A stretch of DNA of 35,441 nucleotides, from NCBI GenBank assembly GCA_046081705.1, contig JBJTWK010000037.1, positions 1 through 35,441 of the forward strand, given 5' to 3'. This stretch comes from IMCC26256 sp046081705 (GTDB lineage Bacteria > Actinomycetota > Acidimicrobiia > IMCC26256). A model generated the notes under the pieces. It searched no databases and was not told the origin of the DNA. It worked only from the letters and a program-made list of their open reading frames with translations. The position numbers and the translations under genes were made by a program. This document shows, piece after piece, positions 7,084 through 15,613 of the stretch; within the stretch, counting starts at the first letter, position 1, and each line of letters begins with the position of its first letter.

Positions 7084-8532
7084 TCAGCCGACCGAGCCCT
7101 CCATGTTGAGTTCGATGAGCCGGGAGAGCTCGACCGCGTACTCCATCGGGAGGGTCTTGGTGATCGGCTCAATGAAGCCGTTGACGATCATCGCGGTGGC
7201 CTGCTGCTCCGAGAGCCCGCGGCTCATCAGGTAGAAGACCTGGTCGTCGCCGACCTTCGAGACGGTCGCCTCGTGGCCGATGCGGGCGTCCTGCTCGTCG
7301 ACCTCCATGTAGGGGTAGGTGTCGGAGCGGGAGTCCTCGTCGAGGATGAGCGCGTCGCAGCGCACGTGGCTCTTCACGCTGTGCGCACCCTCGTCGACCC
7401 GCACGAGGCCGCGGTAGGTGGTGCGCCCGCCGTCCTTCGAGATCGACTTCGAGTCGATGATCGAGGTGGTCTCGGGCGCGGCGTGGGTCATCTTCGCCCC
7501 GGCGTCCTGGTGCTGGCCGGCGCCGGCGTACGCCACGGAGAGGACCTCGCCGTGGGCCTTCGGGCCGGTCATGACGACGGCCGGGTACTTCATCGTGAGC
7601 TTGGAGCCGAGGTTGCCGTCGATCCACTCGACCGTGGCCTCGGTCTGGGCGACCGCGCGCTTCGTCACGAGGTTGTAGACGTTCGGCGACCAGTTCTGGA
7701 TGGTCGAGTACCGGATTCGCGCACCCGGCTTGGCGATGAGCTCGACCACTGCGGAGTGCAGGGAATCCGTGGAGTACACCGGGGCCGAGCAGCCCTCGAC
7801 GTAGTGCACCGACGCACCCTCGTCGGCGATGATGAGCGTGCGCTCGAACTGGCCGGAGTTCTCGGCGTTGATGCGGAAGTACGCCTGCAGCGGCATGTCG
7901 ACGTGCACGCCCGGCGGCACGTAGATGAACGAACCGCCGCTCCACACCGCGGAGTTGAGCGCGGCGAACTTGTTGTCGCCCGGCGGGATGACCGTGGCGA
8001 AGTGCTCGCGCACGAGCTCGGGGTACTCGCGCAGCGCGGTGTCCATGTCGGTGAAGAGCACGCCGAGGGCCTCGAGGTCCTCGCGGTTCTTGTGGTACAC
8101 GACCTCGGACTCGTACTGCGCAGTGACGCCGGCGAGGAACTTCCGCTCGGCCTCGGGGATGCCGAGCTTCTCGTAGGTGTCCTTCATCTCCTCCGGGAGC
8201 ATGTCCCAGTCGGAGACCTGCTTCTCGGTGGGCTTGATGTAGTAGTAGATGTCGTCGAAGTCGATGTCCGGCATGTTGGCGGCGAACCACGGCAGCATCG
8301 GCTTGGACTCGAACCGCCGGAGCGAGGCCAGGCGGAACTCGGTCATCCACTCGGGCTCGGACTTGTGCCACGAGATCTCGCGGACGATGTCCTCGTTGAG
8401 ACCCTTCTTCGGCTTGAAGACGTACTGCTCGGTGTCGTGCCAGCCGAGCTTGTACTTGCCGAGGTCGATACCGCTGACGGACACCGCTGCCACCTTCGCC
8501 GGTGGGCCCCCCGGGGGTGGGGGGATTTCCAC
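7084..8532 (-). CDS. sufB: SufB, Fe-S cluster scaffold
   Basis: This is the main scaffold on which the SUF system assembles clusters, 482 aa from the GTG at 8532. Family hallmarks are DFDDIYYYIKPTEK near the N-terminus, GGSFIYVPPGVHVDMPLQ, SVHYVEGCSAP with its conserved Cys, the NWSPNVYNLVTKR block and ARIGHEATVSKVGDDQ near the C-terminus. The GTG at 8532 was chosen because TACTAT (8545-8540) lies exactly 7 nt upstream, as at other leaderless starts here. It gives an odd Pro-rich leader (MEIPPPPGG). In-frame GTGs at 8493 and 8484 are alternatives; the latter has a GAAGG about 8 nt upstream. It is the first gene of the minus-strand suf unit. Confidence 0.95.
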   Translation of the reverse strand: MEIPPPPGGPPAKVAAVSVSGIDLGKYKLGWHDTEQYVFKPKKGLNEDIVREISWHKSEPEWMTEFRLASLRRFESKPMLPWFAANMPDIDFDDIYYYIKPTEKQVSDWDMLPEEMKDTYEKLGIPEAERKFLAGVTAQYESEVVYHKNREDLEALGVLFTDMDTALREYPELVREHFATVIPPGDNKFAALNSAVWSGGSFIYVPPGVHVDMPLQAYFRINAENSGQFERTLIIADEGASVHYVEGCSAPVYSTDSLHSAVVELIAKPGARIRYSTIQNWSPNVYNLVTKRAVAQTEATVEWIDGNLGSKLTMKYPAVVMTGPKAHGEVLSVAYAGAGQHQDAGAKMTHAAPETTSIIDSKSISKDGGRTTYRGLVRVDEGAHSVKSHVRCDALILDEDSRSDTYPYMEVDEQDARIGHEATVSKVGDDQVFYLMSRGLSEQQATAMIVNGFIEPITKTLPMEYAVELSRLIELNMEGSVG

Positions 8533-8550
8533 TACCGGGATAGTAACAAT
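8524..8550 (-). promoter_or_regulatory. Candidate suf operator and promoter upstream of sufB
   Basis: On the plus strand CCACTAC (8529-8535) and ATAGTAA (8540-8546) are separated by 4 nt, inside the 12-base string GATTTCCACTAC that also precedes sufC1. On the minus strand the -10-like TACTAT (8545-8540) lies inside the right half-site, 7 nt before the sufB GTG. A bound protein would cover the promoter and start codon. The right arm is imperfect compared with the sufC1 copy. Confidence 0.6.
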
Positions 8551-8595
8551 CCCCCGATCGCCCGTCCCAAGCGGGTTCCGGCGCTCCGGGCCGCC

Positions 8596-11532
8596 TCAGC
8601 GCAGGGCGGACTGCTGGGTCGCGCCGGCGGGTCGGGTGGTCGAGGTCGTGGTCGATGCCGCCGCGCCCGGCGAGCCCGCGACCTCCTGGGCCCGCTTGAG
8701 CAGCCGGCCGACCTCGTCGGTGAGTTCCTGGTAGCGGCCGAGGTCGCCGGCCTTGAGCGCGGCCTGGGCCTCGTCGTAGGCGGCGGCGGCCCGCGCGAGC
8801 AGTTCGCTCACGGTCGGGTCGTCCGTCGAACCACCGCCACCGGAGCCGCCGCCGTTCCCACCGCCGCCCGTGCCGCCACCGGCCGATCCGCCCTCGAAGA
8901 GCTGACCGAGCGCACCCCGCAGCGAGGTGTCGATCACCGCGCGACCCGCGTAGAAGGCGACGACGAACCGGAAGGACGGCAACTGCTGCCCCGTGTCGGC
9001 CTGCACGTACACCGGCCGGATGTAGAGGATCGAGTCGGCGATGGGCAGGAGTTGCATCGAACCCTGGATGACGCGGGAGCCCGTGCGCCCGAGCAGCGAG
9101 TACTGCTCGGAGATCTGCTGGGTGGTGTTGATCGTGCTGTCGACCTGCTGGGGGCCGTAGACGGAACGCCCGTCCGGGATGACGAACGACCGCAACTGCC
9201 CGTACGAGCCCTCATCGGAGTCGGCGACCATGAACGACACGAGGTTCGTGAGCGCATTGCCGCTCGAGACCGGCACGAAGGGCCGCAGCAACTGGAAGCG
9301 CACGTCGTCCTGCCCCGGCAACTTGATGAGCAGGTAGATCGGGTCGATGCGCCGGCCCGAGGACGACGCGGCCTGCGGTCGCTGCCCCGCGATGGTCGTC
9401 GGCGTCGAGTCGAGCACCGTCGTCCCGACCTCGCCCGACCCCGGGTCGGGCGAGACCGCCCAGAGGTCGGTCTTGTTGTAGAAGGTCGTGGCGTCGGTCA
9501 TGTGGTACGTGCGGTACACGTCCGTCTGGGCCTTGAAGAGGTCCTGCGGGTACCGGAGGTGCGAGCGGAGACCTGCGGGCATCGCCGAGATCGGCTCGAA
9601 CAGATCCGGGAACGCCTGCTGCCAGGACCGGACGATCGGATCCTTCGGATCGACGATGTAGTACTTGATGACGCCCGTGTACGCGTCCACGGTGACCTTC
9701 ACCGAGTTGCGCACGTAGTTGAACTGGCCGCCGAGTCCCCCCTCGCCGAAGAACGGCTGGGAGTAGGGGTAGTACGAACTCGTCGTGAAGCCGTCGAGCA
9801 TCCACACGATCCCCCCGTCGAGGATCACCGGGTACGGGTCGGCATCGAAGGTCAGGAACGGGGTCGCCTGCTCCACCCGGCTGCGGATGTCGCGGTTGAA
9901 GACCATCTGCGTCTTCGGGGTGACCTGCCCCGAGATGAGGAGGTTGTAGTCGTTGAAGCGGGTCGCGAACGCGAGCCGGCGCACGAACCCGTCGAGCTTG
10001 ATCCCGCCGTCGCCCTCGTAGCGGTTGTAGGCGTCGACCTGCCCCCTGAGCGGGTAGTCGAACTCGTCGCTCTTGGCGTTCACGAGCACGTACCCACCCG
10101 TGCTCTCGCCGAAGTAGACGCGCGGCTGGGTGAGGGCGACGTCGCCGTTGGGCGGGATGTCCTTGAGGAGGTACTGCGGGGTGCCGTCGGCGGTGGCCTT
10201 GTTCGCGGCGCTCGCCACCGCGCCGAACCCGTGGGTGTACACGAGTTGCCGGTTCACCCAGGACTGGCTCGGCAGATCGGCCCGGTTGAGTTCGCGGGCG
10301 CTCACCATCACCTGCGTGGGCCGTCCGCCGATCGGATACCGGTCGACGTCGACGTCCGAGAACTTGTAGAAGGTCTGGAGCCCCTGGAACGACTGGTAGT
10401 TCCGGAGGGTCTCGTACGGATCCCAGAGCCGGGCGTTCTCGACCGTGGCCGAGTTCTCGACGATCTTCGCCGCGTCGAGGTCCTCCTGGTAGTCGTACGA
10501 GGTGACGCCGACCTTCGCGAGCCCGAACGCATCACGCGTCGCCGTGATGTTGCGCGCGATGTAGGGCTTCTCGCTCTGGAGTTCGTTCGGGTTCACCCGC
10601 ACCGACTGGTAGATCGCCGGGAAGACGGTGCCGACCACCAGGGCGACGAAGGCCCAGAGGCCGACCGCGATCACGGGTAGGACCCAACCGCGTCGGCGGA
10701 TGTTCCACACGAACAGCCCGGCGGCCACGATCGAGATGACCACGAGCAGGTTGAGCGCGGGCAGCTGGGCGGCGACGTCGGTCTTGCTCGCACCGGAGAC
10801 CACACCGCGGGACGAGAAGTTGAGGTTGTACCGGGCGTACCAGTACTGCCCGGTCTTGACGAGGGCCATCACGGCGAGGATGACCGACACGTGCGCCTTC
10901 ACCTGCGGCGTGACGCGCGACTGGGTCGGGCCCTGGAGTCGGATGCCACCGTTGAGGTAGTGCATCACGATCGTGGCCACGAGCACGACGACGAGCGCCA
11001 CGAAGAGCCAGTTCAGGAAGAAGTTGATGAACGGCAGCTGGAAGACGTAGAAGCCGATGTCCTTGTTGAACTGCGGATCCACCCGACCGAACGACACCCG
11101 GTGGGTGAAGAGGACCCACTGCTGCCACTCGCCCGCCACCGTGCCGCCGACGACGATCGCGAAGAACGCCGAGACGAGCAGCCGGATCCGGGCCGAGTAG
11201 CGGGCCGCCGTCGCCTGGTACCGCGACGCCAGGTCCTCGACCGCCGGGACCGGGCGGGTCCTGGGCGCGAGGCGGTCCGCGATCGTGAGGCTCGTGTACA
11301 TGAGCACGAAGAAGGTTGTGAAGAACACGAGGCCGAGCCCGACCTTGGCGGCGAGGAGGCTGCGCCAGGTGTCGGAGAACCCCACGGAGGAGAACCACAG
11401 GTAGTCGGTGTAGAAGACGGCCATCGCGCGGAAGCTCATGAAGAGGACCACGAGGACGACGCCGAGCGCGATGAGCCAGCCCCGGAGACGGCGGGCGCGC
11501 GGCGGACGGGGTTCGGCGGTCATCGTGCGCAT
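8596..11532 (-). CDS. UPF0182 family membrane protein
   Basis: This large (978 aa) protein of the UPF0182 family is widespread in Actinobacteria and has no established function. The N-terminal third carries about seven hydrophobic segments, beginning GWLIALGVVLVVLFMSF, followed by a large domain predicted to be outside the membrane with family stretches such as YTHGFGAVASAAN, QPRVYFGEST and PYPVILDGGIVWMLDGF. A long Gly-rich linker (GGSAGGGTGGGGNGGG) precedes a short helical region and a Thr-rich tail. The ATG at 11532 was chosen because TAGGCT (11545-11540) is exactly 7 nt upstream; an in-frame GTG at 11556 would lie upstream of that promoter. Length and layout fit the family. Confidence 0.92.
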   Translation of the reverse strand: MRTMTAEPRPPRARRLRGWLIALGVVLVVLFMSFRAMAVFYTDYLWFSSVGFSDTWRSLLAAKVGLGLVFFTTFFVLMYTSLTIADRLAPRTRPVPAVEDLASRYQATAARYSARIRLLVSAFFAIVVGGTVAGEWQQWVLFTHRVSFGRVDPQFNKDIGFYVFQLPFINFFLNWLFVALVVVLVATIVMHYLNGGIRLQGPTQSRVTPQVKAHVSVILAVMALVKTGQYWYARYNLNFSSRGVVSGASKTDVAAQLPALNLLVVISIVAAGLFVWNIRRRGWVLPVIAVGLWAFVALVVGTVFPAIYQSVRVNPNELQSEKPYIARNITATRDAFGLAKVGVTSYDYQEDLDAAKIVENSATVENARLWDPYETLRNYQSFQGLQTFYKFSDVDVDRYPIGGRPTQVMVSARELNRADLPSQSWVNRQLVYTHGFGAVASAANKATADGTPQYLLKDIPPNGDVALTQPRVYFGESTGGYVLVNAKSDEFDYPLRGQVDAYNRYEGDGGIKLDGFVRRLAFATRFNDYNLLISGQVTPKTQMVFNRDIRSRVEQATPFLTFDADPYPVILDGGIVWMLDGFTTSSYYPYSQPFFGEGGLGGQFNYVRNSVKVTVDAYTGVIKYYIVDPKDPIVRSWQQAFPDLFEPISAMPAGLRSHLRYPQDLFKAQTDVYRTYHMTDATTFYNKTDLWAVSPDPGSGEVGTTVLDSTPTTIAGQRPQAASSSGRRIDPIYLLIKLPGQDDVRFQLLRPFVPVSSGNALTNLVSFMVADSDEGSYGQLRSFVIPDGRSVYGPQQVDSTINTTQQISEQYSLLGRTGSRVIQGSMQLLPIADSILYIRPVYVQADTGQQLPSFRFVVAFYAGRAVIDTSLRGALGQLFEGGSAGGGTGGGGNGGGSGGGGSTDDPTVSELLARAAAAYDEAQAALKAGDLGRYQELTDEVGRLLKRAQEVAGSPGAAASTTTSTTRPAGATQQSALR

Positions 11533-11545
11533 CGGGGTCAGCCTA
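11533..11545 (-). promoter_or_regulatory. Leaderless promoter of the UPF0182 gene
   Basis: TAGGCT (read 11545 to 11540) lies exactly 7 nt before the ATG at 11532. No Shine-Dalgarno sequence is present, so the transcript probably begins at or next to the start codon. Confidence 0.5.
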
Positions 11546-11598
11546 GAGGTCGGCACCCGATCCCGCTGCTCGCGCCCGGGGCGCGATCCGGAGGCGGG

Positions 11599-13554
11599 TC
11601 AGGCGTGAGCGGGGGTGAGCATGCAGCGACACCCGGGGTGGGCCGGGGGGTGCGGTTGCCCCGTCGGGAACGCATCCCCTCGTCGCGTCGCCTCGAGCGC
11701 GTTGTCGTCGCAATCGGCGCAGCGTCCGACCTCGGAGGGCACCCAGCGCAGCAGCGTGCCCTCGGCCACGGCGTCGTGGACCCCACGGGCCCAGGCCGCG
11801 GCGAGCGCGTCGGCCACCGCGTCCTCGAGCGGTGCACCCTTCGCCTCGCGGTAGGCCGCGCCGATCGCGCGCCGGGCAGCGTCCTCGCCATCGGTGTCGT
11901 GGAGTTCCACCGCGACGACCAGCCGGTCCCGCAGCGGCACGGCGATCGCCGCCACCGCGTCCGCGACGAGCGACGCCGGGGCGTCGGGGGCCGGCTCGGT
12001 CGTGTGCGTCGTGTGGGCACCGACGTAGGCCGCGGCGATCGGTGAGGCCATGACCGCGGCCCAGGCTTCGGCCCGGTCGGCGTCGTCCCCCACGATCGCG
12101 GTCGGGTCGGGTCGTCCCTTCACGGTCCGGAGGCGGTCGAGGACTGCGTTCTGGTCGTCCTGGAGCGCCCGCTTCGCCCGCTTGACCGCATCCCGCCGGA
12201 GCGGGGTGAGCACGACCTCGCACTCGGCCCGCACCGCGGCGTCGGCGTCGGCCGGTTCCGAATCCGTCTCCTCGAGGGGTGCCGGCGCGGGCTCCTCGGC
12301 CATCGGTCCGTCGACCGTCGCGGTCGGTCCGGCGTCATCGCCGCTCGCCTCCGCGTCGGGTGCGGGCTCCGGGGTCGGCGCCTCGGCGTCGGCCCGGAGC
12401 CGGGCGAAGATGTCCGAGACCGCCGGGCCCTCGGTCGTGGTCTCCTCGACCACCACGACGGCCGCGGCGTCGGGCCCGTCGACCGCGATCACGGTGACGG
12501 ACTCCTCGACCCGCACGCTGTCCTCGTCCCTGATGCCGAAGGTCTCGCGCAGACGCCGGCGGCGCCCGCGCGGCTCCGCGGGATCGGGCGTCGGCGCCGG
12601 GACCTCGGCCGCCGGCGCGCCGACCTCCGGCGCCTCGACGGCCGGGACCGGCTCCGGCTCCATGACCGGCTCCGGCTCCACGGCCACCGCCACCGCGGCC
12701 GCCAGTTCGTCGTCGATGTCGGGTGCCGCGCTCGCCGGGGCCGGGGTGGCGAGCACCGCCGCACCTCGGGCCTCGACCTGCCCGAGGGCCTGGGTCGCGT
12801 CGGAGAGGGTCTGCTTCACGACACGGTACGCCCCGAGCAGGCGGTCGCGCCCGCCCCGCAGTTCCTCGATCTGCGCGGTCAGCAACTCGCGGCGACGAGC
12901 GAGGTCGGCGAGCACGCGCTCTCGCACGGCCTTCGCCTCGGCCAGCATGTCGCGGCCGGTCTGCCGGGCGGACTCCACCACGGACTCGCTCTCGATCCGC
13001 GCGTCCTCGCGCACGCGTGCCGCGTCGCGCTCGGCGTCCTCGCGCACCTGCGCGGCGTGGGTCTCGGCCGCCTCGCGGAGCGAACCCGACGCGTCGGTCG
13101 CCGCCGACTCGATCGCCGCGGCGGTCGCCTCGGCCGCCTCGGTGCGCTCCCGCGCCTCGGTCTCGGCGGTCTCGCGCGTCGAACGGGCGGTCTCCTCGGC
13201 CTCCCGCAGCACTACCGCCGCGCGGTCCTCGGCCCGGGTGCGGATGTCCTCGGCCGCCTCCTGGGCCGAGCGCAGGACCCGCGCCGTCTCCTCCCCGAGT
13301 GCGGCGAGCAGTTGCTGCTCGGTCGGGGCGGGCGGGTTCGCGAGTTCGGCCTCGAGCGCCCGGTTGCGCTCGCGCAGCGCGTCCTCACGGTCGTTGAGCG
13401 CGCCGACCTCCTCGGCGACGCGCGTGAGGAACGAGCGCACCTCCTGCTCGGAGACGCCGCGCACGGCACGGCCGAAGGATCGCGAGGCGATCTCGTCCGG
13501 GGTCAACTTCGGGCTGCTCGACACCGCGAGCCGGCGCACATCACCGCCGGGCAC
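11599..13554 (-). CDS. DivIVA-like coiled-coil protein with phage-morphogenesis-like C-terminus
   Basis: This 651-aa protein has an unusual domain order. Residues about 14-45 (KLTPDEIASRSFGRAVRGVS) match the DivIVA membrane-curvature domain. A long Ala/Glu/Arg coiled coil runs to about 265. An acidic Pro/Ala/Glu linker with a basic patch (RGRRRRLRE) extends to about 430. The last about 200 residues are helical and end in RCADCDD...PPAHPGCRCML, with Cys612, Cys615, His639, Cys642 and Cys644. That Cx2C...PPxHPxCRC ending is the hallmark of SPP1 gp7 / Mu gpF minor-capsid morphogenesis proteins. No other phage gene is nearby. The GTG start has AGGAG 6 nt upstream. A polar or septal scaffold role is inferred from the N-terminus only; the C-terminal function is unknown. 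Confidence 0.85.
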   Translation of the reverse strand: MPGGDVRRLAVSSSPKLTPDEIASRSFGRAVRGVSEQEVRSFLTRVAEEVGALNDREDALRERNRALEAELANPPAPTEQQLLAALGEETARVLRSAQEAAEDIRTRAEDRAAVVLREAEETARSTRETAETEARERTEAAEATAAAIESAATDASGSLREAAETHAAQVREDAERDAARVREDARIESESVVESARQTGRDMLAEAKAVRERVLADLARRRELLTAQIEELRGGRDRLLGAYRVVKQTLSDATQALGQVEARGAAVLATPAPASAAPDIDDELAAAVAVAVEPEPVMEPEPVPAVEAPEVGAPAAEVPAPTPDPAEPRGRRRRLRETFGIRDEDSVRVEESVTVIAVDGPDAAAVVVVEETTTEGPAVSDIFARLRADAEAPTPEPAPDAEASGDDAGPTATVDGPMAEEPAPAPLEETDSEPADADAAVRAECEVVLTPLRRDAVKRAKRALQDDQNAVLDRLRTVKGRPDPTAIVGDDADRAEAWAAVMASPIAAAYVGAHTTHTTEPAPDAPASLVADAVAAIAVPLRDRLVVAVELHDTDGEDAARRAIGAAYREAKGAPLEDAVADALAAAWARGVHDAVAEGTLLRWVPSEVGRCADCDDNALEATRRGDAFPTGQPHPPAHPGCRCMLTPAHA

Positions 13555-13646
13555 TGGCCACTCCTGCGTTCGTCGCTGCTGGTCTTCGAGTGGCTGATGT
13601 TACGAGTGTTGAGCGTGGGAGGCGAGGGATCCGGGCAGATTCCCGG

Positions 13647-14810
13647 TCAGGCGGCCGGCCGAACGACCGCGCGGCCCCCGTGGGCCTCGAGGGCCCGGAC
13701 CGCCTCGTCGAGGGTCCGCACCCCCACGACCTCCATCCGGTCCCCCGCCCGGGCCCGGGCCTCCCGGACCTCGCCGCGGGGCACGAGCATGAGGCGGGCC
13801 CCGGCGGCCAGGGCGGCGACGGTCTTCTGGCGCACCCCACCGACGTCCCCGACGTTGCCGTCGGTGTCGATCGTCCCGGTCACCGCGACGTCGCCGCGAC
13901 CGGTGAGGGACCCCGGGGTCATCTCGTCGATGATCGCGAGCGTGAAGGCCAACCCGGCCGAGGGCCCGCTCACCGGGCCGGGATCGATCGTGATGTCGAC
14001 CGGGTAGTCGTAGGAGAGGTCCTTGGTCGTCGGAGCGATGCCGATGTAGGCCCGCCCCGTGAGGGGACCCGAGGTCGCGGTGCGCGACGTGACGCCCACC
14101 GCGAAGGGCGCCTCGGCGGGCGGACGCTGGACGGTGAAGGTGAAGGTGGTGCCGGCCGGCTGCGCCCGGACGGCGGCCCCGATCTCGTCGGCGAGTTGGA
14201 TCGGACGACCGTCGATCGCCGTGATGACGTCACCCCGGCGCAGGCGGCCCTCGGACGGTCCCCCGTCGGCGACCTCGACGACGATCGCGCCGGACCCGGT
14301 GACCGGGACGTCGTAGCCGAGGTACCGGAGGGCCTCGGCCTTGGCGTCCTGCTGCGACTCGGTCATGAGTTGCTGGTTGAGGCGCCGGTCCTGGGCCGGC
14401 GTGCTGCGACCCAGGTACTCGCGCTCTCCGACGACCTCCTCGTCGTCGGAGAACGAGGCCTGGACGAACCGCCACAGGTTGGGTCGCTCGCTCGACACCG
14501 AGACCGTGAGGAAGAGCAGGTCACCGCGGGACGGGTAGGTACGGGCCCCCTCGATGTCGATGATCGGCTGCACCGGAGTCGCGCTCCCCGGGGAGAAGAT
14601 GACGTAGGGCACCCGGATCACCGCGCCCGCAATCGCCACGAGCCCGACGAGCGACACGAGGACGATCCCGACGACCGTAGCGATCCGCGGTCCGCGTCGA
14701 GCGGGGGCGGCCGGGGCCCCCGTGGGCGGACCGGTCGGCGGTGGGTACCCGAGTGCGGGGCCGGGGTCGCCGGCGGGCCCGGGGCGGTCGGCGGCGTCGG
14801 TCGGCTCCAT
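13647..14810 (-). CDS. YlbL-type membrane-anchored PDZ-Lon serine protease
   Basis: This 387-aa membrane-anchored protease combines a PDZ domain with the Lon (S16) proteolytic domain. In order it has a Pro-rich cytoplasmic N-terminus, one transmembrane segment (about 43-66, VVGIVLVSLVGLVAIAG), a spacer with conserved PGSATPV, a PDZ domain (about 150-225, PSEGRLRRGDVITAIDG) and the Lon domain. The catalytic dyad is visible: Ser284 in GPSAGLAF and Lys329 in RQKTVAAL, 45 residues apart. Lon-type ATPase modules are absent, as in Bacillus YlbL and the mycobacterial homologue. The ATG at 14810 has no Shine-Dalgarno site. The HEAT-repeat gene diverges from it, and the possible ATG of that gene (14809) overlaps. 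Confidence 0.93.
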   Translation of the reverse strand: MEPTDAADRPGPAGDPGPALGYPPPTGPPTGAPAAPARRGPRIATVVGIVLVSLVGLVAIAGAVIRVPYVIFSPGSATPVQPIIDIEGARTYPSRGDLLFLTVSVSSERPNLWRFVQASFSDDEEVVGEREYLGRSTPAQDRRLNQQLMTESQQDAKAEALRYLGYDVPVTGSGAIVVEVADGGPSEGRLRRGDVITAIDGRPIQLADEIGAAVRAQPAGTTFTFTVQRPPAEAPFAVGVTSRTATSGPLTGRAYIGIAPTTKDLSYDYPVDITIDPGPVSGPSAGLAFTLAIIDEMTPGSLTGRGDVAVTGTIDTDGNVGDVGGVRQKTVAALAAGARLMLVPRGEVREARARAGDRMEVVGVRTLDEAVRALEAHGGRAVVRPAA

Positions 14811-14976
14811 GGTCGCTGCAGCCTGCCACGCCGCCCGGACACCGCGGGATCGCCGCCCGGACCGGCCCACCTGCGACGATGGCACGGCGCGGGCGTCCGG
14901 CTCGCACGCCCCGAGCGAGGAGCCTCCCATCCCCGACCACCGACCCGACGGGCATCCCGGACCCCGCCTCGCCGTC

Positions 14977-15603
14977 GTGCGCGCCGGGTTCGGGCCGTCA
15001 CCCGACCTGACGGTCATCGCGGCGGCCGAACACGACGACGACCCGCGGGTCCGGGCCGCGGCACTGGGCGCGCGGGTGCGCGCCGGTGCCGATGCGGGTC
15101 CCGCATGGCGGACGGCGTGTGGGGATCCGGACCCGATCGTGCGGCGCCGGGCCGCGGAGCTCGCACCCCGGGTCGCCGACGCCGACCCGACGACGCTCGC
15201 CGCGCTCGCCTCCGACGCCGACGCGTCGGTCGCCGAGGCGACGGCGTGGGCGCTGGGCGAACTCGCGGTCGATCCGGACGACACGGCTGCCGTGGTGACG
15301 ACGCTCGAGCACCTCGCGCGCGACCACGAGGACGCACTCGTGCGCGAGGCCGCGGTCGCCGCGCTCGGGGCGCGGGGCGCGGGGCTGGCCACGATCCTGC
15401 ACGCGTGCGGCGATCGACCGGCCGTCCGCCGGCGCGCCGTGCTGGCGCTCGCGCCGTTCGAGGGCCCCGAGGTCACCGCCGCGCTCACCCGCGCGCTCGA
15501 CGATCGCGACTGGCAGGTGCGTCAGGCCGCCGAGGACCTGCTGGGGGTCGACGCCGCCGCCGGCGGCCCCGAGGGATCGGACGCCGGATCCGACGCCGGG
15601 TGA
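14977..15603 (+). CDS. HEAT-repeat protein
   Basis: This all-helical HEAT / PBS-lyase-type repeat protein has at least five repeats of about 30 residues, for example DPDPIVRRRAAELAPRV, DADASVAEATAWALGEL, HEDALVREAAVAALGARG and DRDWQVRQAAEDLLG. Such proteins are interaction scaffolds, and the partner here is unknown. The start is unclear. The frame is open from at least 14722. GTG 14977 gives 208 aa and begins just before the first repeat. ATG 14809 overlaps the divergent protease start. An in-frame ATC at 14929 has GAGGAG 6 nt upstream, the best ribosome-binding site in the region. No catalytic residues or membrane segments are seen. It converges on mreB with a 10-nt gap. Confidence 0.75.
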   Translation: MRAGFGPSPDLTVIAAAEHDDDPRVRAAALGARVRAGADAGPAWRTACGDPDPIVRRRAAELAPRVADADPTTLAALASDADASVAEATAWALGELAVDPDDTAAVVTTLEHLARDHEDALVREAAVAALGARGAGLATILHACGDRPAVRRRAVLALAPFEGPEVTAALTRALDDRDWQVRQAAEDLLGVDAAAGGPEGSDAGSDAG

Positions 15604-15613
15604 CCCGGGCCCG

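Noticed and set aside
7048..10680. A 1210-codon plus-strand open frame opposite sufB and the UPF0182 gene
   Set aside because: It is a mirror of genes with clear family motifs on the other strand. Its translation is Val/Arg/Glu/Asp-rich with no domain, as expected for antisense frames in very G+C-rich DNA.
11599..13554. Part of a prophage
   Set aside because: Only the C-terminal motif of one gene looks phage-like. No terminase, portal, integrase, tail genes or att-like repeats were found, and composition matches the neighbours.
12050..13597. A 515-codon plus-strand frame rich in Ser, Arg and Ala opposite the DivIVA-like gene
   Set aside because: It is the antisense of an Ala/Glu-rich coiled coil, has no domain, and the opposite frame has a ribosome-binding site and two recognisable domains.
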